Shown here: in pieces, positions 34,320 through 44,559 of the stretch
How positions within the stretch are numbered: position 1 is the stretch's first letter
How the letters are laid out: each line of letters starts with the position of its first letter
NCBI GenBank assembly: GCA_028571685.1
Contig: CM053140.1
Coordinates: 223,715,323-223,779,322, forward strand
From: Heterohyrax brucei
Lineage: Eukaryota > Chordata > Mammalia > Hyracoidea > Procaviidae
DNA length: 64,000 nucleotides
Direction of reading: 5' to 3'
Notes under the pieces: model-generated
The model's database searches: none
The model's input: only the letters and a program-made list of their open reading frames with translations
Told to the model about the DNA's origin: nothing
Position numbers and translations under genes: made by a program

Positions 34320-34630
34320 AACTGTATTGGAAAAACTTTCCTACTCACCTCATCTGACCCCCAATGACTGTTTTCTTTACCAAAACATGAGGAAAATATT
34401 GAAATGAAATGTTCTGATGACATTCAGAACATCAAGGGTAGTACAATGACAGTTCTGATAGCCATTCCAAATAAAGAGTTTCCAAATTGCTTTGAAGGGC
34501 AGTCTAGCAGACACTGGCATTAGTGCATAGCTTCCCAAAGGGAGTACTTGAGAAGTGACCTAGTGATAGTCAGCACCAAGGTATGTAGCACTTTTTCTAG
34601 GATGAGTTCAAAAACTTAATTACCGGTGCT
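34320..34630 (+). pseudogene. Mariner transposase C-terminal remnant
   Basis: The plus strand translates near 34341 to YSPHLTPNDCFL, a decayed form of the mariner 'YSPDLAP.D' motif that carries the third catalytic acidic residue region of the DD34D transposases. Further on, 'aagagtttccaaattgcttt' and 'gtgcatagcttcccaaaggg', 'agtacttgagaagtgacc' correspond to the C-terminal W..RW..C....G.YFEGD block, here broken by substitutions and indels. The terminus near 34628 matches the short elements at 29252 and 34052. The first half of the transposase is missing, so it is dead. Confidence 0.7.
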
Positions 34631-34984
34631 CATAGAAAAAAAGTAAAAAAAGAAATCATGTACCAACAACTTAGTTTCAACAATGATCAGATGATTATTA
34701 AAGCTATGTGATCTGTCAGTCTTCCCACTCCCTCAATTAGTAACATAACTAGATCCTTTTAGAGTAAATTCATGGTGTAATATCATCTCACATATCAAAG
34801 AAAAACATTCAAGTTCCCATGAGAGTGTCAGCTATCTTAACTCTTCACTGTCCCTACAACTCCTTATGCAACATATACACCCAGCATAAAGATTTCTTTA
34901 AATTTTTATGGTGAGAGTTCTCTGAATGGGAAATAAATTAATTCACATACAAAATACAAATTACTGGCCTCACTGTTTTCTTCA
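34631..34984. other. Unique sequence, no gene recognised
   Basis: No element recognised. Confidence 0.4.
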
Positions 34985-35266
34985 GAAGATTTCTTTCTTT
35001 TTTTTATTGTGACTGAGTGAAAATATACACTCCCACATAAATTTACATGCCCAACTCTATATGCAGCTTCCACTGCTCTCCCTGCCCGGTGACAGCACAC
35101 TATTCCTCTCTGCTCCATACCTGTTTCATCCTCCCAACAGTCTCCTTTCCCCTCCTCTCCAGTCACTCCCCTTACTCTAGCCAGGGGTCAGCAGGATCAT
35201 ATCCTATAGACACACAGAACCATGGGAGAGTTTAGATTAGATAGTTGGTAGAAATTTGGTTGGGTG
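34985..35266 (-). mobile_element. Short L1 insertion with inverted 5' part (twin priming)
   Basis: 34985-35215 is the antisense L1 3'UTR end ('cccggtgacagcacactatt', 'ttcctctctgctccatacct'), homologous to 47949-48170. Then 35222-35265 ('agttggtagaaatttggttg', 'ggtgaata') is L1 3'UTR sequence in the opposite, sense orientation, homologous to 42156-42190. This head-to-head layout is the signature of twin-primed reverse transcription. No coding sequence. Confidence 0.75.
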
Positions 35267-35269
35267 AAT

Positions 35270-35891
35270 ATAGGATCTTTGATGATGTTATTAGAGAAGT
35301 TAATATGAGGTGATATCATATTTGAGTGAGTCCTAGCATGCTTGAAATATGAGGCCTGTTTCTGGACTTGGGGATGTCTTTGGTCATAAACACAGTAACA
35401 GCAAGGGAAACAACTTGAATGTAGATAATTGTAGCTAACAGAAAAGAATATTAATTTGGAAATAATTAAATTGAAAATCATAGCTACTTAAGCCTAGCAA
35501 GGATTTCTGGGGAGTTTCCTAAATCAGGAGAACCTTACAAAAAGAACAGAGAATTAAAAAAAAAAAAAAAAAACTGAAGATTAAATCATTCTGTCTTTCT
35601 AATGTATTTACTATTCTGTTAACTCTTAGAAAAATAATATCCCAGAACCTAGAAACAAAGACACAAACTAGATTTAGTTCCATTAATAAAATTAACTTAC
35701 AATGAATCTCAAACCTCATCTTTCATTAAATGAAGGCAAATGCACCCATTTTTACGCTGAGAATTCTTGACCCATTGTATTTTTCACTCTATAGTATTGT
35801 ATATTTCAGAATGATAGAATGTTAAATTTAGAAAAAATCTTCTATTCAGAGGAATGATGTCCCATGGCTAAGGTCACAGGACTCATCAAAG
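35270..35891. other. Unique AT-rich sequence
   Basis: It contains a 19-bp poly(A) near 35554-35572. No gene or repeat family is recognised. Confidence 0.4.
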
Positions 35892-36498
35892 ATCCAAATG
35901 ATGGGGCAAAGTCGAGATGGGAGACTAAATACACATCTCCCTAAATCTCTCAGGAAACCAAGGCCTGAACTGATGATTAAACAGAGCCTGCAAGACACCT
36001 AGTAAACCCTAGGATATGGCATAGGGCTATCTATTTCTACTACATACCGCTGCGGAGGAAACCTCTTCTCTTTCGCCAATCCCACCCTTGGTGAGTGCCA
36101 GTTCTCATGGACTGAAGGTAACTCACCATTTTAATTTTTTTTCCTCTGTCTTGGCCAGAGGGCATGGCTGGAGATTGACTGGTGGCAGGGCTCGAACACA
36201 GGGCTGATGGGTCAGTGAGCAGAGGCACCACATTTTGAGAGCCCAGCCTTGGAATCTGTGCACCTCAGCACTTTTAGCTTCTCTCCAAGAATCTCCACCA
36301 TTGAATAGCCTATTCCAAGGCAGGTGGGAGAGCTTGTGCGGGATGCCTTCTTGATTGTCTTGGAGGCATAATTACTCTTACAGAGGCCTCAGCTGGACCT
36401 AATTCCCAGGCTGGGAGACAGTGCCTGCCCAGAGAGCACATTTCTGACAGAAAAGCTGTCTTTTGCACAGTAAGTCCACCAGATGACAGTAAGGCAGT

Positions 36499-36521
36499 GC
36501 CAAGCCAAGTGCCGTCGAGTC
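36499..36521 (-). mobile_element. AfroSINE-terminus micro-insertion (d)
   Basis: 23 bp reading 'gccaagccaagtgccgtcga', gtc on the plus strand (reverse of '...cggcacttggcttggc'), in the 5'UTR of L1 copy C. It occupies a position where copy B has different sequence (about 27 bases replaced). Opposite to host L1. Confidence 0.7.
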
Positions 36522-36784
36522 TTTGAGCTAGTTTACAACATCTGGAGTTGGATATAAAGCTGCTTACTTTGCCAGCTCTCACATTATAGGGTCAGCTGAC
36601 AACTCCCCAGTGACTCTATAAGTAGAGCTGTGTCTTTGCCTATCAAGAGGTGGAGCCTGCTACCCCAGAGATTCCACTGAGCCCAGTCTCTATAGTACAT
36701 AGAGATGTCTGATGGTCAACTTACTTTTCAGACTGATCTTTAGAGCCTGTTAAGGTAACACTGGAGAAATAAAACAACCTCCAG

Positions 36785-37740
36785 ATGCCCCCAAAGCAAC
36801 AACCTTTGGACAAAAACGTTAAGAAGAATTCACGTATGGCTTTAGGACACCCTAAAAAGAAAGAACTAAAGAACTTCCCAGATGAAGAAGCCTTTCTGAA
36901 ACTATCAGAGGGTGAATACAAAAGGATTATAGAGAGAGCCCTCCTACACCTTACCCAAAATGCCACAGAGCAAAATGAAAAATTAAGCAAGCTGTTTGAT
37001 CTGATGGAATACCAGTACTCTGAAATCCAAAAGATCAAGAACAAAATCAAGAGATAGAAATTTCAGTTCAAAGCTGAGAAAACAGAATTGAACAAATGGA
37101 AAATAGAATTTCTGACTTGGAAGACAGAGCTACTGACTCCAGCATCTATGAGGAGAAATCAGAAAAAAGAAACAAGAAAAATGAAGACGCATTAAGAAAC
37201 ATGTGGGAGTCTATTAAGAGGAACAATCTACAATTAATTGGAGTTCCCAAACAAGGCATGACATCTGAGAACACAGAGAGTGTTGTTGCTGAGCTGCTGG
37301 CAGAAAACTTCCCAGAAATTATGAAAGAAGAGAATATAGATATCCAAGATAGGTATCAAACACCACTCAATATAGATCTCAATAGAAAGACTCCAAGACA
37401 TATTATAATCAAGCTCAACAAAATGAAACATAAGCAGAAACTCTTAAAGGCAGCAAGACTCAAAGCAAAGTTAACATTCAGAGGGAAACCCTGTGGGATT
37501 TCATTGGATTTCTCAGTAGAAATGATGCTGGCACAGAGACAATGGCATGACACATTCAAAGCCTTAAAGGAGAAGAACTTCCAACCAAGAATTATTTATC
37601 TTGCTAAACTGTTTTTCAAATATGAAATTGAAATTAAGACATTCGCAGATAAACAGAAACCCAGAGACTTTGTAAAATTCAAACCAAAGCTACAAGAAAT
37701 ACTGAAAGAAGCTCTTGGCTTAGAAGAACAAAACCATTGA
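36785..37740 (+). pseudogene. L1 ORF1 pseudogene (copy C)
   Basis: Starts MPPKQQPLDKNVKKNS (N-terminal region with an LSEGEYKRII segment). It stops at TAG after 90 codons (ends 37057), and the remainder continues in another frame from about 37096 to 37740 (214 codons). The second part holds the coiled-coil end (MENRISDLEDRATDSS), the RRM (NLQLIGVPKQG, then ENFPEIMKEENIDIQ) and the C-terminal domain (TPRHIIIKLNK, KLTFRGKPCG, NFQPRIIYLAKLFF, QEILKEALG). The family's protein binds L1 RNA as a trimer. Apart from one stop and one frameshift the domain order is complete. Confidence 0.9.
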
Positions 37741-38166
37741 CTTTATATTTTAGGAGGAAATACAGGACACATCATCCAGAAACCTATTAAGTTAGGGAAA
37801 GCTTCAAACTCAAAGCTATAATATTAAAATAAGTTATCCAGTGATCATATCATGAAAACTATGATGTCATCATATTAAAAAGAGGGATGTACTGTAGTCG
37901 TTAGAGAACTTCCAGATGGAGATGAAGTTAATAAGACTTGCAGTAGTTAAAATTGGGTTTAAACATAGGTTATTAAGGTGGATCATAAGGGCAGCCACAA
38001 AGCACAATAAAGATGCCACACGTTGAATCAGGAAGTGTAATACAGAAGTCTTAACAACCACAAAACACTGAAAACGGTGAAAAAATCAACTCATAAAAAA
38101 GAGTGCCCCAGAACAGAATAGTAAGAAAAACAGAGAAAACATCTGCACAAAAATAAACTTATCACA

Positions 38167-41100
38167 ATGACAGCACTAAACACATACCTATCAATAATTG
38201 CATTAAATGTGAATGGACTGAATGCTGCAGTAAAGAGAAGACAAGTAACATCTTGGATCAAAAGACACTACTCATCCATATGTTGCTTACAAGAAGCTCA
38301 CCTTAGACTTAAAGATAGGAACAAATTGAAAATTAATGGATGGAAGAATATATATCAAGCTAACAATACACAAGGAAGAGCAGGTGTGGCAGTTCTAATC
38401 TCAGACAAAATAGGTTTTAATGAAAAATCCACCAGTGGACAAGGATGGATGCTATTTATTGCTGAAAGTTTCAATACACAAGCAGAACTTAACAGTATTA
38501 AATATTTGTGCACATAATACTAGAACATCTAAATACATTGAAGAAACACTGACTACACTCAAAAATGAGATAGATCACTCCACAGTAATAGTGGGAGACT
38601 TCAACACTCCACTCTCAATACTGGACAGATCATCTAGAAAAAAGCTCAATAAAGACACAGAAGATCTTCTTGCCACAATTAACCAACTAGACCGCATCAA
38701 CCTATGCAGAACTTTCTATCCATCAGGAGACAACTACAACTTCTTCTCCAGTGCACATGGAACATTTTCCAGAATAGAGTATGTGTTAAGCCATAAAGCA
38801 AATCTTAAAAAAATCCACATGACTGAATTATTGCAAAGCATCTTCTCAGCCCATAGAGCCATAAAAGTCAAAATCAATAGCAGGAAAAACACAGATAGAA
38901 AGTGAAACTCATGGAAACTGAACATCTTCTTCAAAAAGCCATGGATAATAGAAGAATCAAGGATGAAATAAAAAAAAATTATAGATTCCAGTGAGAATGA
39001 AAACACTTCCTACCAGAATCTATGGGACGCAGCCAAAACAATCCTCAGAGGTCAATTTATTTCTATAAATGCACACATCCGGAAGGAAGAAAGAGCCCAA
39101 ACCGAAGATCTAACCATACAGCTTGAACAAATAGAGAGAGAACAACAGAGAAACCCCCCAGGCACCAGAAGGAAACAGATCATAAAAGTGAGAGCAGAAC
39201 TAAATGAATTAGAAAATAGAACAATTGAAAATACCAAAAGCCAGTTTTTTGAAAAGATCAATAAAATTGACAAACCACTGGCTAAACTGACCAAAGAAAA
39301 ACAGGAAAGGAAACAAATAACCCAAATAAGAAGTGAGTGGGGAATTGTCACAACAGATCCTACAGAAATAAAAAATATCTTAACAGAATACTATGAAAGA
39401 CTGTATTCTAACAAATTGGAAAACCTACAGGAAATGGGCAAATTCCTTGATTAATATCACCTACCAAAATTATCACAAGGTAAAGCAGAACAACTTAATA
39501 AACCCATTACAAAGGAAGAGATTGAAAACCTACCAACCAAAATAAGCCCCAGCCCAGAGACTTCACTGCAGAATTCTACCAAGCATTTAGAGAAGAGTTA
39601 TCTCCAATACTACTGAGACTATCTCACAGCATAGAAAGGGATGGAATATTCCCAAGTTCATTCTGTGAAGCCAGCATAACCCTGAGACCAAAGCCGGGGA
39701 AAGACCCAACAAAAAAGGAGAACTACAGACTGATATCACTCATGAATCTAGATGCAAAAATCGTCAACAAAATTCTTCCCAATAGAATACAACAACATAT
39801 CAAAAAACAAAAAAATTCATTATGACCAAGTTGGATATTCATACCAGGGAGGCAAGGCTGGTTCAACATCCCCCTCCAAAAAATTAATGTGATAAACCAC
39901 ATAAATATCACAAAAGATAAGAATCACCTGATTTTGTCTATTGATGCAGAAAAGACATTTGATAATATCTAACACCCATTCATGCTGAAAACTCTCAGCA
40001 AAATAGGAATAGACAGCAAATGCCTCAGTGCAATAAGGGCCATTTATACAATGCCAACTGCCTACGACATCCTGAATGGAGAGAGATTGAAACAATTCCC
40101 CTTCAGAACAGGAACTAGATAAGGAGGCCCACTCTCAACTCTTCTATTCAACATCATGCTAGAAGTTCTAGCCAGAGCAATTAGACAAGACCAAGAAATA
40201 ATGGTCATCTTCACTGGCAAAAAGGAAGTAAAAATTGTCACTATTGGCAGACGATATGGTTCTATATGCAGAGAATCCTACAGAATTTGTAAGTAAACTA
40301 CATGAAATAATAGAACAGTTCAGCAGTCTCAGGATACAAGACAAATGTAAGTAAATCAGTAGGATTCCTTTATACCAACAATGAGCTTATTAAAGAAGAA
40401 ATCACCAAATCAATACTATTTTCTATAGTCCCCATGAAGATAAAATACCTCAGATTATATTTAACCAGAGAAATAACAGACCACTACAAAGAGAGCTACA
40501 AAATCTTAACCACAAGAAACTAACAGAGACTTAACATAAATGGGGAAACCTACCCTGGTCATGGAAAGGAAGATTTAAACATTGTGAAAATGTCTATTTT
40601 AGTCAAAGCAATGTACTTATGTAATGCAATACCAACACAAATTCCTGTGACATTTTTTAAGGAGTTGGAGAAACAAATCACCAACTTGCTTTGGAAGGGA
40701 AAGAAACCCCAGATAAGTAAAGCACTACTGAAGAAGAAGACACTAGGAGGCCTCTCACTACCCTACTCTAGAACCTATTACACTGCCACAGTTGTCAAAA
40801 CAGCCTGGTACAAAAAGAGACATGTAGACCAATGGAACAGAGTTGAGACCCTAGAGATGGCACCATCCTCCTGTGAACAGTTGACATTCGACAAAGGCCC
40901 TAAGACATAGAAGAAGGGTAAAAACCATCTCTGCAACAAATGGTGCTAGCAAAATTGGATATCCATCTGCACTAAATTGAAACAAGACTCATATCTTATA
41001 CCTCATACAAAAACCAACTCAAACTGGATGCCAGCCAGCCAAGCCAAATGCCGTTGGGTCAGATCCAACTCATGGTGACACTAGGGGCCAGGGTAGACCT

Positions 41101-41912
41101 AAATAGCAAATCTAAAATGATAAAGCTCATCCAAGAAAAAATAAGATCAATAATGGACGTTTTAATACACAACGTAGACAGACTTCAAAATCTGACAAAC
41201 AAAGCACAATCATCAGAAGAGAAAATAGACAAACGTGAACTGCTAAGCATCAAACACTTTGCTCATCCAGACTTCATCAAAGGAATTAAAAGGCCACTTA
41301 CAGAATGGTAAAAGAATTGGCAACTATGTGTCAGACCGACGTCTGATCTCCATAACCTATAAGGTACTACAAAATATCAACAAGAAAAAGATAAATAATG
41401 CAATTAAGTGATGGGTGAAGGAGATGGACAGATACTTTTCTAAAGAGGAAAGCCAGGCAGTCAAAAAACACATGTGGACATGCTCATGATCATTAGCTAT
41501 TAAAGAAATTCAAATCAAAACTACACTGAGATACCATCTCACCCCAACAAGGTTGGCCATGATCCAAAAAACTCAAAACAAGAAATGCTGGAGAGGCTGT
41601 GGAGAAATTGGAACTCTCCTACACTGTTGGTGGGATTGTAAAATGGTGCAACCTTTTTGGAAAGCAATCTGGCACTTCCTTAAAAAGCTGGATCTAGATA
41701 TACAATTTCACCCAGTGATTCCACTCCTTGAAATACATCCTGCAGAGTTAAGGCCATTCACACCAACTGACACATGCACACGAGTGTTTATTGCTGCATG
41801 GTCCACAATAGCAAAAAGATGGAATCAACCCAGATGTCCAACAACAGAGGACTGGATAGGTAAACTACGGTATATTTACTCAGTGGAACACCTATGCAAT
41901 GATAAAGAATAA
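38167..41912 (+). pseudogene. L1 ORF2 pseudogene (copy C)
   Basis: Endonuclease: MTALNTYLSIIALNVNGLN start, CLQEAH (normally CLQETH), GDFNTPLS retained, SRIEYVL (normally SRIDYVL) and SAH (normally SDH), so two key acidic residues are changed. A frameshift near 38420-38500 and a nonsense change at 38903 (TGG to TGA in NWxSWK) break the frame, and another stop ends the linker block at 39454. The RT catalytic box survives as LADDM at 40244-40258 in the same frame as the linker. A frame at 40584-40910 and one at 41553-41912 carry the rest, the latter with the C-terminal CX3CX7HX4C knuckle (CWRGCGEIGTLLHCWWDC). Not functional. Confidence 0.9.
41030..41093 (-). mobile_element. AfroSINE-terminus micro-insertion (e)
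   Basis: About 64 bp reading 'gccagccagccaagccaaat', then 'gccgttgggtcagatccaac' and 'tcatggtgacactaggggcc' on the plus strand. It sits between 'aactcaaactggat' and 'tagacctaaat', which are adjacent in ordinary L1. Opposite to the host. No SINE head. Confidence 0.75.
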
Positions 41913-41947
41913 TGATGATTTTAGGATGTATCTTATAACCTGGTTTC

Positions 41948-42021
41948 GACTGGAGGACATTATGTTGAGTGAAAGTGCCATCAAGTCGGTTTTGATTGGA
42001 GGACATTATGTTGAGTGAAAG
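41948..42021. repeat. 28-bp direct repeat flanking micro-insertion (f)
   Basis: Identical 28-bp blocks except one base lie at 41948-41975 and 41994-42021 (each reads 'tggaggacattatgttgagt' internally). Between them are 18 bases 'tgccatcaagtcggtttt' (41976-41993), the AfroSINE terminus in reverse. In L1 copy B the corresponding block occurs once (about 48980-49010), so the doubling is specific to copy C and looks like a target duplication. Confidence 0.85.
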
Positions 42022-43056
42022 CTGTCAGTGACAAAAGGACAAATATTATATGAGATCCCCATGATAAGAACTTAAAAACAGACTCATGCATAGAAGAAAA
42101 GACTCTTTGATTGTGGCCAGGGTGGGAAGGAGGGAGGTAGAGGGTGAGGTATAGATTAGGAAGTTGGTAGAAATTTGGTTGGGTGAAATCAGTGACAACA
42201 CACATTAGAAAGCAGATCAGTGTTAACTGGACTTCAACATAACATGATTACTCCTCCCATCTTAATCCAATATTGCAAGGACAGAGTAGCTGGGGGTGGG
42301 GGACTATGCTCTCAGAGGTAATCAAGGCAAATTGACACAACCAGCATTTTGCTAAGAGAGCCCTCTGCATTCAACATTGGCAAGTAGCATCTGGAGTCTT
42401 AAAAGCTGCCAAGCTGCCATCTGAGATACAACAAATGGTCCCAGTTCAACAGGAATGGATGATCACCAAGGACCAAAATAACATGCGGGAAAGAGAACCC
42501 GGAAGACAGAGAGACCCTCATGAGTGGGAGACTACATCAACATGTGATTGGAAGAACTGGGTGGTGCTCGGCCACCACCAATGAAAGCCGTAATGGGACT
42601 CACAAATTGAGTTTCACTGGCAACACCAGAATAAAAAGGGGTGCACCCTGAGATCTCTACTAAAAGACCACAGTTGATGGTCCAGAGGCTTCAGGGTTCC
42701 CCTGGGAGCATGGCCCCTGGCTCTGATGCTGCCCCTGTCCATAAATCATAATGGAGGTCAACTCTTCAGACAGGAATTGATTGGACTTGGTGACACAGAG
42801 TGACCATATCGTGTGTGCACTTTATAGTTCTATGCATCTATAGGATGTCATCCTGCTGACCTCTTACTGGAGGTGGGCAAGAGGGTATAGAGGAGGAGAT
42901 AAGAGATTGTTAGGAGGATACGACTTGTATAGAAAAGAGAGGAAGAGTGTGTTGTCACTGGGCAGGGAGAGTGGTAGGAGCTGCACGCAGGTGGGTACAC
43001 AAATTTATATGGGAATGTACATTTTCACTCAATCATAATAAAAAAAATTCAAATGA

Positions 43057-43587
43057 GATTAGAACACAAATACAGGAAGTCATAATCTTCTACCTTTCCT
43101 ACAACACCAGGCTATCTGTATTGAGAAGCTAACATTTCATGGTACTCTGCTCCTGCAAGACTTACCCTTCTATTGAGAGGGTATAAAAAAGTACTGAATG
43201 ATTTTTCTGCTGCCCCGTATACCAGCAAAAATCACAGCATCTCATAGTTTTCAAAGATATCTGTAATCTGAACAAGGTCGCAGTCCTTGTCATCAACTCC
43301 TCTAAGGCATATTTACATCCTACATGTTTCCTCTTCCACTCTGTAGCCTTTGCTGAGAGAAGACCCTTATAGAATCCCATTTCCCACTCATTAACACATT
43401 CTAAGTGTTTTCTTCTCTCCCATTGCATTTTCAATCTTCTTGACAAGCCGCCAGTTAATCAGATCCTGCTTACTCAAAAGACACTGAAGGGCTCATAGTC
43501 CATTCAGTCCTCACTATTCTGAGCCACAGTAATAAACTCTCATTGGGAGCTAGGAGCAGTCTGAGGGGAACTGAGGACCCTTAGGAG
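43057..43587. other. Unique sequence between two L1 insertions
   Basis: About 530 bp with no recognised gene. It is contiguous in history with 35270-35891 on its left and with 58380 onward on its right, before the L1s entered. The minus-strand 94-codon frame at 43162-43446 has no known domain. Confidence 0.45.
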
Positions 43588-44559
43588 CCTTCCTCATTCT
43601 TTTTGTTGTTCTTTGAATTAATCTCTTTTTTTGTTTTTATTGTGATTAAGTGAAAGTGTATAATCCAGACCACTTTTGCATTCCCATCAATCTGCAGCTC
43701 CATCTCCTTTCCCTACCCAGTGACAACACATTTCTCCTTTTCACTCTAAGCTTCTAGTATCCTCTTAGTGAGCACTTGTCCCCTGCTTTCCACCCTCTTG
43801 TCTGCCATCTAGAAAGAAACCAGTAGGATAGTTTCCTGTAAATCTATGAAACCATAAAGTACACACACCATAGGGTCACACTGTGTCCCCAAGTCCATTC
43901 CATTCTTGTCTGAAAAGTTGACCTTATTACTGGTTTCTGGTCAAGGCCAGCAGGATGTCTAGGGTCCACATTTCCAGGAGACCCATCAGGCTGTTGGATC
44001 ATCAGTTCTAGTCTTTTAGTAGAATTCTTGAATGGTGCACCTCTTTTTCTTTTGTTGCTTCAGGGAGTCTACACTTGCCCCCCATCTTGACTGTCTTTTG
44101 TCGTGGCTAGGCACCATCTGGTTCTTCAGGTCCCATGTTGAAACAGTCTCTCATTCATATGGGTCCTTCTGTCTCCTGTGCTCTTTTTCCCTCATGTCTT
44201 TGCTGTTCTCAGTCATCATCTATTCCAGATGATTTGGGACCATTTGGTGCACTTCACTCCAGGCATCACTCACCAATATGGGGTGCAGAAGACTCTCTTA
44301 GCAAAAGGCTAGTTATGCCAATTGACCTTGATGTCCCCTGAAAACATGGTCCCCAGACCCCTGTCCCTGCTATTCTATCCTTTGAAATACTGAGTTGAAT
44401 TTAGAATGCCTTTCAGTTTATGGTGTAGTCCACTTACGTTAATCTGTATACTGCAGGCTGTCACTCCCTTAACCTAACCCTTTTGCACCCTTGTAGCCGT
44501 CAGAGTCTTTTCTTATGTACATAAATCTATTTTGGAGTCCTCATAGCAGGGGTCTCATA

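Larger units (their letters stand above)
35902..43046 (+). mobile_element. Full-length LINE-1 (copy C), sense
   Basis: The only large sense L1 in the window, 7145 bp: 5'UTR 35902-36784, ORF1 36785-37740, ORF2 38167-41912, 3'UTR to 43046, with the tail 'aatcataataaaaaaa'. It is flanked by atccaaatga (35892-35901) and attcaaatga (43047-43056), a 10-bp target duplication with one mismatch, so both ends are real. Both reading frames are broken. It carries three SINE-terminus micro-insertions (36499, 41030, 41976). Confidence 0.93.

Noticed and set aside
36499..36521. Flanking duplication for micro-insertion (d)
   Set aside because: I looked for one and found none; about 27 bases seem to have been replaced. 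It could be an older deletion joined to an insert.
41948..42021. CRISPR-like repeat-spacer-repeat
   Set aside because: One 28-bp repeat pair with an 18-base middle in a mammalian L1; there are only two repeats and the middle matches a SINE end.
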